A stretch of DNA of 64,000 bases, taken from NCBI GenBank assembly GCA_020086605.1, contig JACBWW010000003.1, positions 53,868,187 to 53,932,186 of the forward strand, written 5' to 3'. A program made the position numbers and the translations under genes. Position 1 is the first letter of the stretch; every line of letters begins with the position of its first letter. This DNA comes from Lanius collurio (Eukaryota; Chordata; Aves; Passeriformes; Laniidae). A model generated the notes under the pieces. That model was not told the DNA's origin and made no database searches. It was given only the letters and a program-made list of their open reading frames with translations. Shown piece after piece: positions 1 through 10,926 of the stretch.

Positions 1-611
1 GGGCAGGACGGTGGTCAGCCTATGACCATGGCTTTAAGTACCTGTGATAGCTCCAGGAAATGGCTTCCCTCCTCCCTCCCCACCATCACCCTGGCTGTAG
101 TCTGTCAATAATTGACAAGATGGGCTGATTTTACAGCTCTCGTGAGTAAAAGGACCTTAGTTCCATGCTGCTCATTGGTTTAGATAAATCATTCAGCCTC
201 TTTCCACTCATACCTAATATAAATATTTTTATGACATAGCTTTAGAACAGATTTGTGATGTATTTCCATTAGAAAGGGTGAGGAATAAAAATCGCATAGA
301 ATTCTAAACTGGTTTAAAAGTTGGCAGTAATTCTTCCAGCTGTGGACTTGAGGGAACTGAATCTGAATGCTTTGCTGATTACAGTGATATGCATCTTTCT
401 GGTTTGGGGTTTTTTTTTTTAGTTCTAGGAAGTTGCCATTCAGGATTCCTAAAAAGACAGCTTGTAAAATTTCTGAATCCCGTCAAAAGCATGGATTTTG
501 AACCTTGTTTTGTCACACATGTTCCTTCCCAGTTATGATAGAGCTCAATTACGTACTGAGGTTTCACATGACTTTTTCTTGTTATAAAATTCTGTGGGGT
601 TTTGTCTCCAG
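1..611 (+). other. NOV: NOV intron upstream of the TSP1 exon (3' part)
   Basis: This is non-coding sequence leading into the acceptor at 610-611 (pyrimidine-rich, ending ctccag). The upstream NOV exons (signal peptide, IGFBP and VWC domains) are outside the window. A T-run lies near 409-420. I see no other feature in it. Confidence 0.8.
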
Positions 612-820
612 CCTACAGACAAGAGGCCACACTCAAAATCGACGTGTCAGATTCAAGTGCCAATTGTATTGAGCAGACAACAGAATGGAGTGCTTGTTCC
701 AAAAGCTGTGGAATGGGCTTTTCCACCCGTGTTACTAACAAGAATCAACAGTGTGAAATGGTGAAGCAGACACGACTTTGCATGATAAGACCGTGTGAAA
801 ATGAAGAGTCATCTGATAAG
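612..820 (+). CDS. NOV: NOV/CCN3 exon encoding the thrombospondin type-1 domain
   Basis: This is the penultimate coding exon of NOV (CCN3), a secreted matricellular protein of the CCN family that binds integrins and extracellular partners. It is bounded by a cag acceptor (610-611) and a gtatgc donor (821). It is 209 bp long, starting after the first base of a codon and ending in phase 0. The translation contains the TSP1 signature [17 protein letters not shown] followed by the remaining cysteines ([13 protein letters not shown]). The context NCIEQTTEW before the motif, and a short acidic linker ending SSDK, fit NOV better than CCN1, CCN2 or the WISP genes. The reading frame joins exactly to the exon at 2828. 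The start codon and first three domains lie left of the window, so this is a partial gene by truncation, not a broken one. Confidence 0.95.
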
Positions 821-2827
821 GTATGCTGCAGAGAGTGAGGCAAGGCAGCAGAGTCTCTTCAGCTCTGGTTCTAAAGTTGGAATTTTGTGGTCTGTAATGC
901 TCCAGATGCAACAGCACATGTGCAGCAAGCTGAGTGGTTTCGGTAAAGCATTAGACTTACCGTGTTTGCTCAGTAGCTTTGTGCTGCACCTCCAGCAAGT
1001 CAAGGGAGGTGATTCTGCCCCTCTACTGCACTCTGGTGAGGCCCCACCTGGAGCACTGTGTCCAGCTCTGGGGCCCTCAGGAAAGACATGGACTTACTGG
1101 AGGTAATCAAGAGGAGGGCCACTAAGGTGGTCAGAGGACCGGAGCACCTCTCCTATGAGGTAAAGCTGAGGGAGTTTGCATTGTTCAGCTTGGAGGAGAG
1201 GAGGCTTTGGGGAGACCCTACAGTCCCTTCCAGTACTTAAAAGGAGCCTACAAGAAAGGTGGGAACAGACTTTTTAGTAGGGCCTGTAGATAGGACAAGG
1301 GGGTAATAGTGTTAAATTAAAAGAGGTAGATTCAGACTAGATATAAAGAAAAAAATTTTGTACCATGAGGGTGATGAGACACTGGAACAGATTGCCCAGG
1401 GAGGTGGTAGATGCCCCATTTCTAGAATCATTGAAGGTCAGACTGGACAGTACTCTGAACAGCCTGATCTAGCGGAACATGTCCCTCCTTATTTCAGGGG
1501 GGTTGGACTGGACAACCTTTAAAGGTCCTTTTCAACCCAAACTGGTCTATGATTCTATGATGATTTAAGTCATCCCAAACAGATCACATATATTGCATGT
1601 GCAGATTATTTTGACAGTTCACAAAGTGTTACTTCTCCCCCAGATGCAACTGCACTACCTGTACATATACATCAGAGTTGCTTCAGTAATACAGAGTGGA
1701 TATATCAGATTTCTAACCTGTTGAGCATCTGGAACAGCAGAGAAATGTATGAAATGTCTGAACCTTTTCTTAACCCTTATGATGTTTTTTCTCCAAAAGC
1801 AAACCCAACACTGACATTTCTGATGTAGAAAAAAAATTGTATCTAAGGGAGATGACTTCTTTGTTTCTTCTCCATATTAAGTGTTTCTATCAGGGAGAAT
1901 AACATGTATCTAGGTAAGAGGCCCATCAATTTCTGTAATGTTCTGAGAGTTAGAAAGCATTTCTAAGGCCTGCTGAACAGTCTGTGCAGTTTTAAGTACT
2001 GTGTTTTGTGAAGGAGATGAAACATGGGAGGAGTTGAGGAGATTAACAAGAGTGATCAGAGGTCTAGAAAACGTGTTCATCTAGGGAAAACCAGATAGAA
2101 CTGAACTTCTTCTGAATGCAAGAGAAGAGAGATGTGTTCTCATAACCGTGTTCAGATATTGCAGCCTGTTTTGAGTCCCTGGAGGACAGAACAAGAAAGG
2201 GTGAGTTTAGACTGCATAAAAATTAAGATGTGAGTGAAAATGTTCCAAGCAGTAAGAACAGTGTTGTCCACAGCAGATGTGGAGTCTCTGTCTTTGAAGA
2301 CTTCCAAGGACAAGTTAGTCAATCATTTGTTAAAAATAACATGGCTAAATCTGCTTCTGCCTTGAGTCACAGGAATGGGTGATGACTTTTGCAGTTTATT
2401 TTATGCTCTTTTTATTTCCCTGAATCTAGTCCTGTAACTTGGTCATTTGACTTGCTGGTTCTCTGGTGGAACTACGCTAGACTGAGAAGTTTTTCAGTAT
2501 AGTCTCTTAATGAGTGTAGACTGGGCTTGTCTCAGATGACAAGAGTGGACTTTAATTATTTGTCTTTCATTACTGGTCCGGCAACATGCTGGTGTTGAAG
2601 GGCAGATCTTGCAGGTGTTACCTTGTAGTGGTACCTGTAACTATACCTGTAAATATACCACAACATACCTGTAACTAACTACTGAAGCAGTTTCAGAGTC
2701 TTCTTGCTGTTGAATGAATAAAGACAACAAATTTAAATTTTCAGAGTAGACGTGTATCTTTGCATGTCAGTTGTTAAATGCTGTCTTATGCAATGATATA
2801 TTTATTGTCTCTTCATATTTCTGTTAG
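821..2827 (+). other. NOV: Last NOV intron
   Basis: This is a 2.0-kb GT-AG intron (donor gtatgc at 821, acceptor ttctgttag ending 2827), in phase 0. It carries a sense-oriented CR1 fragment at about 1017-1563. The remainder, about 1564-2827, is unremarkable AT-rich sequence with no supported element. Confidence 0.9.
1017..1563 (+). mobile_element. CR1 LINE 3' fragment, sense to NOV
   Basis: This is a 5'-truncated chicken-repeat-1 copy. It retains the 3' end of the reverse-transcriptase ORF in decayed form (the segment resembling 'SALVRPHLE..CVQLWGP' around 1020-1090). It then has the conserved stretch encoding 'RHWNRLPREVV' and ends in the diagnostic tail ctatgattctatga at 1550-1563. There is no poly(A), as is normal for CR1. 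Multiple frameshifts make it inactive. The start is approximate. Confidence 0.85.
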
Positions 2828-3124
2828 AAAGGGAAGAAATGTAACAGAACGAAGAAGTCAGTGAGAGCCGTTCGCTACGAGTACAAGAACTGCACGAGCG
2901 TGCAGACGTACAGACCCCGTTACTGCGGCCTCTGCAGCGACGGGCGCTGCTGCACCCCGCACAGCACCAAAACCATCCAGGTTGAGTTCCACTGTCCCCA
3001 GGGCAAAGTCCTAAAAAAGCCAATGATGCTGATCAACACCTGTGTCTGTCATAACAACTGTCCTCAGAGTAACATTGTTTTCTTCCAGCCGTTAGATCCC
3101 GTGTCTAGCGAAGCAAAAATATGA
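2828..3124 (+). CDS. NOV: NOV/CCN3 terminal exon: CTCK cystine-knot domain and stop
   Basis: This is the last coding exon of NOV, 98 residues plus TGA at 3122-3124. It opens in phase 0 after the acceptor at 2826-2827 with KGKKCNRTKKS, the CCN-family junction into the C-terminal cystine knot. Conserved knot elements follow in order: YKNCTSV, YCGLCSDGRCCTPH, TKTIQVEF, and the final NTCVCHNNCP. The C-terminus (PLDPVSSEAKI) matches the NOV-type tail. The CTCK domain mediates dimerisation and receptor or heparin binding in this family. The exon is CpG-rich compared with its AT-rich surroundings, especially at 2868-2960. No disruption is visible. Confidence 0.96.
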   Translation, partial: KGKKCNRTKKSVRAVRYEYKNCTSVQTYRPRYCGLCSDGRCCTPHSTKTIQVEFHCPQGKVLKKPMMLINTCVCHNNCPQSNIVFFQPLDPVSSEAKI

Positions 3125-4020
3125 AAAGCATGAATTGGATAGCGTAAAAAATGCAAGCAGTTTGTACTATACTTGACCCACAATCAGGTGAATGTACCAA
3201 ATGCATATTTGAAACAACTAAAATATTTTTCAGAATTGTCTTTCAAACTAGGTGCCTTCCCTCCCCCCTTAGTTTATTAAATACCTCATTTTACATTTGC
3301 CCTCTCTGAATGTCTTTTATTCACTTGAAGGAAATTTTGTACCTTGGACAGAACCTTCTTTTTTTTCTTGATGGTGGCATAAAGATTACATAGCAAATAG
3401 CTGGACTTTCCCCTTGAGTTAAGGGGATTATGCTGCAAGTTTCAGTAGGTGTAAGACTGGGCTCCTTGAGAGTAAACATATTCCATGAGGAATGCATGAT
3501 ACTGTATCACATAAGCTTCCAGGCTTTTAACTTCACTTTCCATACTGCGTATAAACACTTCAGCAGTGTTGTCTTTTTCTTTTTAATGAAACTCTATTTT
3601 TGATGACAGTAAAAATCTTACTGGTGACAGTGTTGCTTTATTGTGGCTTATAAAATACCTTCTGTCAATACCTCTGGTTAAGTTTGCACCTAGCCCCTGA
3701 AACTACATAGGTAAGATCTCTTATCCTGAAGCACAGCAGGTTGATAGGTGACAGCAATTAAATTTCTCTTTGGTAACTCCAATAGCAGTCTAATCCAAAA
3801 CCAGCTGAAGTCAGTGTTGTATAAGAATTTGGTTCTAATCAATGTGTGTCTGTAGATAAAACTATTTGGATGCAAAAATAATATATCTGTAAATTCCTCT
3901 AAAATACTAATTGTATCATATGGTGCTTCATTTCTTGGAAAGGTGTATATGTAAATAGAAACTGTACATACTGTAATATAACTTACTAAGTAAATAAACT
4001 TTATGTGATCCAAAATATTT
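3125..4020 (+). other. NOV: NOV 3' untranslated region (inferred)
   Basis: This AT-rich, non-coding sequence runs from the TGA at 3122-3124 to a canonical AATAAA at 3993-3998. A GU/U-rich stretch lies about 30 bases further on, so cleavage near 4015-4020 is likely. A weaker ATTAAA lies at 3276-3281. The extent is inferred from signals only. Confidence 0.65.
3993..3998 (+). terminator. NOV: NOV polyadenylation signal (AATAAA), main candidate
   Basis: A canonical hexamer lies about 870 bases after the stop, with the T/G-rich downstream element gttgttttttg near 4029-4040. Confidence 0.65.
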
Positions 4021-5113
4021 TTTCCTAAAGTTGTTTTTTGTAGACTACCAGCTTTTAACAGACAAAAGCAATGAGAAGAAAAAGGGTCTGCAGACTCCTA
4101 AAAACAAGATGCTTTCTTGCGTTATTCTTAATGCCCCTCATCCTAATTGCTGTGTTAAAAGTCATGCAGTGCCTTCCTACAGGGAAGCATGAATAATTTC
4201 TGAGACCCACGAGAAAGGAGGTTTCTTTCAGAGTAAGTTAGCATGGGTAATAGGATGATGTAAATAAAGTTAGTGTGCCTTGAAACGTAGTGGTGGTGGT
4301 GAATAATTACACGATTCAGAGTTCATATTTGGTTCTGAACAACTAACAGAGTATTTCATTGGGTCGTGCAGCACTTCAAGCCTCACAAAATCAGCTTGTG
4401 ACCATATTTGTGTTAGATACTGTATGGCAATATCCTCAAGGAATATAGAGCCCGAGGAGGATGGCAGTTTCATGTACGTTAGGTCACGTATGTAGCAGGA
4501 TTGTGCCAACAGTCCTAAGTACAGTTGTGGAGACATTCAGCTGCTTCAGCTGTGAGACCAAGTTTAGCTTGGTGTATGTCTGTCTCTGTTAGCAACAGCA
4601 GAGTTGTACTTAGGCCACAACTATTCTATAACCATGTGATAGGAAACAACTCTGTCTTGAGAAAAAAAGGCAGAAAGCCTAATGTTAACATATTTGCCCT
4701 AAGTGTTCTTCTCCTCTGAAGGAGCTATCCAGCTCCAGTTTGGCAATTCCTGAGGGATGGAATTCAGCTGGGGAGTAAGACTCCTTATTTTAGCCAATGA
4801 AGCCTCAGGTAAAGATAAGTATAAGCGAGCATCAACAGCTTATGGGTTTTTAGCAATTTTTAGGTTATCCTTGAAATTATGAGGCCCTGGTGCTAAAACT
4901 GATTCAGTTAAGGTTTAGCTAGATTGGGTCCTCACCTGGGCTCTTGCATGTCTTTCTCCACTAACTCCACCAGTGATGAACTTCTCTGTAGTCATTGCTA
5001 TTGTTATCAACGCATTCCTGCCAGTCTTATGTTTTTCCCACAGCTGGAACAAGACTATGTTTGTGCATACATGCAACACTCCCTGTCCTTGCACTGTTTA
5101 TAGTGCAATCCCT
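4021..5113. other. Intergenic stretch after NOV
   Basis: No ORF with coding character and no recognisable repeat is seen here. The only item is the possible distal polyadenylation signal at 4263. Confidence 0.6.
4263..4268 (+). terminator. NOV: Possible distal NOV polyadenylation signal
   Basis: This is a second canonical AATAAA 270 bases beyond the first, immediately followed by a short GT-rich stretch. It could serve a longer NOV transcript or be chance in AT-rich DNA. Confidence 0.3.
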
Positions 5114-5520
5114 AATCATAGAATCATAGAATAGTTTGGGTTGGAAGAGAACATTAAGGGTCATCTGATCCAATCCCTCTGAAATAAGCAGGGACATGTT
5201 CCACTACTTCAGGTTGCTCAGAGTCCTGTAACCAGACCTTGAATGTTTCCAGGAATGGGGATCTATCAGCTTTCTGGGCAACCTGTTCCAGTGTCTCACT
5301 ACCCTCATTATACAAAACTTCTTCCTTATACCTAGTTTGAATCTACCTCTTCTAGCTTAAAACTCCTCTCTCTCAGCCTTTCCTTGGAGGAGAGGTACTC
5401 CATCCTTCTGACCAGTTTTGTGGCTCTCCTCTGGACCTGGTTCGGAAGGACCTGGTTCTAATGTAACATCTTCTGTGCTCGGAAATGCCAAGAGCTAGAC
5501 AGGACATGGCCAGGACTCCT
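5114..5520 (-). mobile_element. CR1 LINE 3' fragment, antisense
   Basis: It starts with the inverted CR1 tail (tcatagaatcatagaata) and the reverse complement of the 'ttggaaagggacc' region at 5114-5160. It continues through sequence corresponding to 'gcccagggaggtggt' (inverted, about 5270-5310) and the inverted 'gagaggaggctg' region (about 5375-5440). Similarity fades after about 5446 but can be followed weakly to about 5520. It is 5' truncated and inactive. Confidence 0.85.
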
Positions 5521-8500
5521 CAAAGCAGCTGAGAAGTGATTAAGGAGTAGATCAGAATCCAGGAGAGATAGAAGAAGGGTTGTTTTTAAACTACTTTCCT
5601 CACACATCTCCTCCTGCATTCCCCCTCCACCCCAAAAATCAGGCTGGTTTGCACAATGCTTCTCTAATATAATGCAAGCTGCCAAGTATTTCTCTGATCA
5701 TCTTGCAAATTACAGGCATCCTGATGTTCAAGAGATGCATCAACTACTGAGAAATGCAGCAATAATGTCTGGACAAATTTAATCAGTTTTTGGATGAATA
5801 ATACCCAGCTAATCCTGAGCCAGATGTAATTAGAGAGGAATGTAGTCAACCACTGATGTCCCATGAAGTAAAATGGTTCATTCACTTATATTTTAACAGT
5901 TCCTCTATTCCATTCACACTCTAAGTAATTTATTTGTGCATCAGCTTATCATTGTTGTTTTGCTTCTCCTCTATTCCCATGCTTTCCCTTAATGTTATCT
6001 GGATTTTCATGTCATTCTTTAAGTTTTACTTTTGTTGGATCATACAAGCAAAACACAGGCACCAGGCAGAAGCAGTTCAATAAATAGCTTCCACTTTGCA
6101 GGCAAGTTAAAAAGTTTGTCTGGGATATGAACCCACCACCCTTTGTACAGTAAGGTCATCCACTACTCTTAAGTTTGTGGGTTTTTTTTCCCTCAACAAA
6201 GGCAGGAGTTTTATTTCTGATATTTTTGAAGAGACATAAATGCACCCTCCTGCTGGGACTCTTTCTTGTGGATTTTCCATCACTTCTTTTGGAAAGGGGA
6301 ATACGTGCACTATGGCATATGAATTCAAGTGCAATTTAAGTAACTCCTTTTGTCTATACTGTTTCACCAGCACTTTAAACTACAGTCTGCACTTCAGTAA
6401 ACCAGTGCCAAAATGCCCCCATAACCTTTCTTCGTGTTGCTCTACCTGATTTCTACATCTTTAACTCATTTTGTGAAAAGGTAATTGTGTTACCATGAGC
6501 CTTACAACCTCCACAAAAGAGAAGTGCAGGCCATGTTCAAATCCTTATTAGCCATCTTTATAAACACCAGAACTACAGCAGGCTCAGTGTCTTCTTATGT
6601 TACTATAGCATTTCAGCAGGAAAGCATATCTTTTGGAAGGGATCACAAGTGTTTCCTCTGGACAAAAGGAGCCAAAGATCTGACCCAGTTCTATTGTCTT
6701 TTAGACTACATACACAATACCAATTCAATGGCTATTTTTACCTCAGCTCAGTAAAGACAGATCTTCATCTGCTATCAGTTTGGTTATATGCATTTAGATT
6801 CATTTTACTTTAATATGGACAGCTACTATCTTAATCGTTGGGCTAATTTCAGCCTGTTCATGAAAAGCTCTTGACACTGATTTAGTTAAAACATAACAGT
6901 GGTGTGTCAAACCTGCAAAATTTATATGAGTGAACTCCAGTGATAAACTCCTGAACATTTCTCGTGTTGAGCTGTGATTTTCCTAAAGAAGCAAAGTTAA
7001 TTACTCAGATTGAGAAAAATTAAATTATCCAAATGTCAGCAAATCATGTTCATATCTCCAAGGATTCATATCTGAGTATCTCAGGGAACATCACTCAGCA
7101 TTCTATTTATGGGTCCATGCAGCAATGTGTACTAAGTGTGTGTTGATAAAACAAGCACAAAATATGCTGGCCAGCTTGTTCTTCCCATGTTCTCTGAATA
7201 TACATACCTTTTCTTTGCTACTACAATTGAAGGACTGCCCCAAAAATAAGTCACTGAACAGTTTTTGGTGTTAACAGCTGGTAGGCTACGTAAACCTTCA
7301 ATAACTGATGTTGATGATACCCAGGGTTACACCCTGCAGCACATGTAGCCTGAGATGTTTATAGCTACTTCCAGGGCTCTTTCACCTCCAGGACTTCATC
7401 AAAACAGCATCCTTCTTGTATTTAATCTGCTTTCATCAAAACAGCATCCTTCTTGTATTTGATCTGCTTTCAATTTCTCTAGGGCAGCAGTCAAACACAT
7501 TGAAAATATCTCTTTTTTGCCTTCACTGTGTAAAGAGACTGGCTGACAGCCTTCTCAACTGATGCCTGACACTCAAGTGAAAACCTCAAAATGGGTAGAA
7601 TTCTACAATTGATTTCACTAAGATCATGGCCTCACCCTTTGTGTTTTCCAGTATAATTCCAGGAGTAGTATAATGAAAAATGAAATCTTCAGGAAAAATA
7701 GGATGTTACTATTTTTTTTTTTCTAGTCCAAGCTATAATTTTTCTTCACCCTATTTTCAATAATTTCTAGGTGTGTGGGAAGATGGATGGAAAAATTCAT
7801 TTACTGATTCTAATCCTAGTATTTCTGTATTACAACAAATGTGAATTTCATGAAATAACATTTTATTTCTGTCCTTTGAGAACTCAATACACTGCAATTT
7901 CTTTTTCTTCTTATTATTATTTTTAATAATAAAATAATTCTTTTGTACCAAGGCTTTCTGTGTTGGCAGAAGCTTTGTTTCTTGTTTCAAAAAATAATTC
8001 TAGTTATGTCCACCATGCTAAATTTTGTAATATGAGCTGTCTATTGAAGGCACAAATTTTATTGTGAACTGAGGGAAAATTCTGCTCTGATTTTGCTGTT
8101 ATCAATCCCACTTTATGCATTACACAGGTATGTACACCTGTTCTATGACCAGAGCTACTGTGCTGGTATCAGTCAAGAGACCTATCATACAGCTACAACA
8201 GAAAGAGTTCAGTTGCAAGTATCTAGCAAATATTTTTAATATTGGTCTTACTCCGTGATGTTAAAATTTTTATTTCTATAAATGTGTAAAGTTAGAGCTA
8301 AGTCTTTTTCTTCATCATTAAACCCATTTTTAAAATCTCATGTTCTCCATGGACCATAGAAGGAGGCCAGCAGATTGCCTCCCAGTGAGCTTGCTGGAGA
8401 ACACAAAATTAATCTCACACTAAGCCTGTCCACTCAGAGAGGACCCTTGCTGGTCAATTGACTTAATTGAATGATTTTTAGATTAGCAAACAGGCAAAAA

Positions 8501-10861
8501 ACCTCCCTGTTTGTGTCCCAATAAGTAAATTTATTCTGCCTCGGCCATGCAAATGGTCACACTAAAATAATGAAGAAAACTGCCCCACTGACCTAAAGCT
8601 CTTCACTGTTAATGGATATTAATCTGGTTGTTGTTATTCAATGTTAGCATAAAATATTTCCCCCAAAATTTTGCATTTCAGTTCACACAGGGAGACCTGG
8701 ATCTCTGGTCTCATCTGTTGTCTCTCCTCTTCTTTAGCCTCTCAAGATATCATCATGTGCCAAGACTGTTTTCCACCCTCTTCCATTTTTCCAAACTTTC
8801 CTTATCCTGCTCCTTATTTTTCACCTCCGCTGTGCCCTCAAGTGGCAAATTATGCATTTACATGCATGCCCCGTGGTCAGAGGCCTTCCCTAAGCACCCC
8901 ATGCACCCCATACATCCTGCCTTCTCCCTTTCTCCATGACACCTGCAGCCTTCAGAATACACGTTGTGTCCATCGCAGTCTGCTTGCTTGGAGCTAATTG
9001 GGCCTCTTTTATTGAAGCATGTCAAATTTATTTTTTCTTCTGGTAAAAGATAAACAATATTTAGAAGGATCCTAACTGAAGGAGATTTGCTCTCCTACAC
9101 CTCTGGGTCTGGCTCATTAAAGACCCAGGCTCAGCACCTCGTGTTGCTTGATTCACAGAAATTCAGAAAGATTCTATCCATTAGGCCAAACAGAGACCTG
9201 AGGCTGCACATACCCAGAATTGTGCTCTGACCACCAAGACAGAAGAATAAGTATGTTAGACTCTGTGGGAAGATTGCTAGTTTGAGTTGTTTGGGCTTTT
9301 TATCCTCTTTATTTTTAATTTAAAAATTGCACTTTATATTAAAGTTGGGAGTTTGTGCAAAGAGGCAAAACCCAGAAATCCTTACACAGATTGAGGCAGA
9401 ATTAAAGTCCTTGAATTGCCTTCATGTACAAGTATAACCATTGAAATGCTTGAAAACTTGGGCCTTCACCACTTTGCAAAACTGTATTTCAGACTGTAAC
9501 ATTAGACTTCCTACCTCAGAAACAACATCTTTGGAGAAAAGAATTAGAATTTTAACCTAATGAAATATATACCTTTATTTGTTCCACAACTTACATGCTC
9601 ACTCCGTGGGCTGTGAGTTTGCAATTGTACATGAAACTGTGTCATTCTCCTAACAGGACAGTGTTAAGGGCTGCCTTTGGCACTACTGCACTGCTTAGAG
9701 TAAAGACAGAAGAGCCCATCTTGGGGCCAGAATTACAAGCGCTATTTCACTTCAAATTTATGAGGGAAGATGTGTTTTAGCGGCAAGGCTCAGGTGTCCC
9801 GCAAACCCTGGAGAAGGGGGACACCTGGTGGCTACGGGCCCTTGGACTTGTCAAGGATAACCTTGGGGTCTGCTGCCGAAAGCAGGGATGCATTCGGGAA
9901 GGATGAGCCCAGCTGATGTGGCTTATGAAAACTGCCACTGGTTAGGGGGACAACAGCAGGGGAGGACAGGAGCCCAATTTTTAAATGTATCTAATTTTTT
10001 ATTAGCATTATGGCAGACCCCAGCCCCCTTCAGGACCTTGTTTGCTGTGTGTAGATAAACAATGCAGAAGAAAGTTTCCCATCCCAGATTTTCCAGTTGA
10101 GTGGGAAAGACACAAAGGATGAAGGGGAGGCCCCTTCTCTGGTTAGCACACGGGGCACTAAAAGCTCAGCATATATGAGCAGCTTCCTCCCCACCACACA
10201 CAATTTGTGGTAAACCCAGGAAATGAGCCATTTCTCTTAAGTCACCATCCACAGCCTTAACCACAAAGGCTCTCCTCCTGCTCCTTCTCCTGCTCCTCTT
10301 AGCTTTACCCTTTCAAGTCCACTCTGCACTTCAGAGGATCATGTTGCAGAGGAAATGAAGCAATGTGCTTTCTTTTTAGAAAACAGACAGGGTCTCAGCC
10401 ACCACAAAAGAGAGACCTTTAAAGAACAGAAGGACAATGAGCCCAGGGAAAATGATGGTCTCTGGAATGGCTATTATTCACTCCATAGAGAAGGGAGTGC
10501 TCTCTGTGTACGATGCACATGTACTTAAGACAGTCCTACTTCATCTGATTACAAACCACCTTGTTCTGGGTTACACAGTGCCTGGTGGAATATGGCTTTG
10601 CATCTCTTCCTTGGGATGCTTGTGAAGGAAATAGCCATCCCTCACTTGCCCTAACCACTACTCAATGTGGTTGACAAATTTTTCCTCTTCCAAGTTGTAG
10701 TGAACATTTTAGCCTCCGTATCAGAGTGAAAAAAAACCACGGAAGGATCAGTATCTGCAGCCCATGCAAAGTGAAAGAACTCCCAACTTCATCAAGAGAC
10801 CAGGAAGATGAGGAGCTCCAGGGCTTGGCAATGAATCCATACCCGACCTCCTAGGCACTCG
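5521..10861. other. Intergenic DNA, no gene seen
   Basis: AT-rich sequence with only short chance ORFs. Items in it are a 37-bp tandem duplication (7395-7468), a faint inverted tRNA/SINE-like patch near 6115-6165, and a moderately GC- and CpG-richer patch at about 9780-9990 whose nature I cannot tell. Confidence 0.6.
7395..7468. repeat. 37-bp tandem duplication (two copies)
   Basis: A unit beginning ttcatcaaaacagcatcc occurs at 7395-7431 and again at 7432-7468. I see one difference (taatctgc versus tgatctgc). Such high identity suggests a recent local duplication. Confidence 0.9.
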
Positions 10862-10873
10862 GCACACACACAC

Positions 10874-10912
<39 letters not shown>

Positions 10913-10926
10913 AAAAGAGAGAGAGA
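10862..10926 (+). repeat. Compound simple repeat: (CA)n, 36-base A run, (GA)n
   Basis: A short cacacacaca tract is followed by an uninterrupted run of 36 A (10875-10910), then taaaaa and gagagagaga. It could be a simple expansion or the decayed tail of a retroposed sequence. I see no parent element upstream. Confidence 0.85.

Noticed and set aside
795..1240. ORFs of 103 and 60 codons overlapping the NOV TSP1 exon end and intron
   Set aside because: They are out of frame with NOV and continue into the CR1 fragment.
6115..6165. Inverted tRNA/B-box-like sequence (gggatatgaaccc)
   Set aside because: A tRNA gene is excluded because no cloverleaf partner sequence is found. A SINE relic is possible, but the match is limited to about 40 bases.
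9780..9990. GC- and CpG-richer patch with a 'cacctggtggc' CTCF-like half motif
   Set aside because: The motif match is partial, lacking the GGGGGC part in the right spacing, and no repeat or gene identity could be supported.
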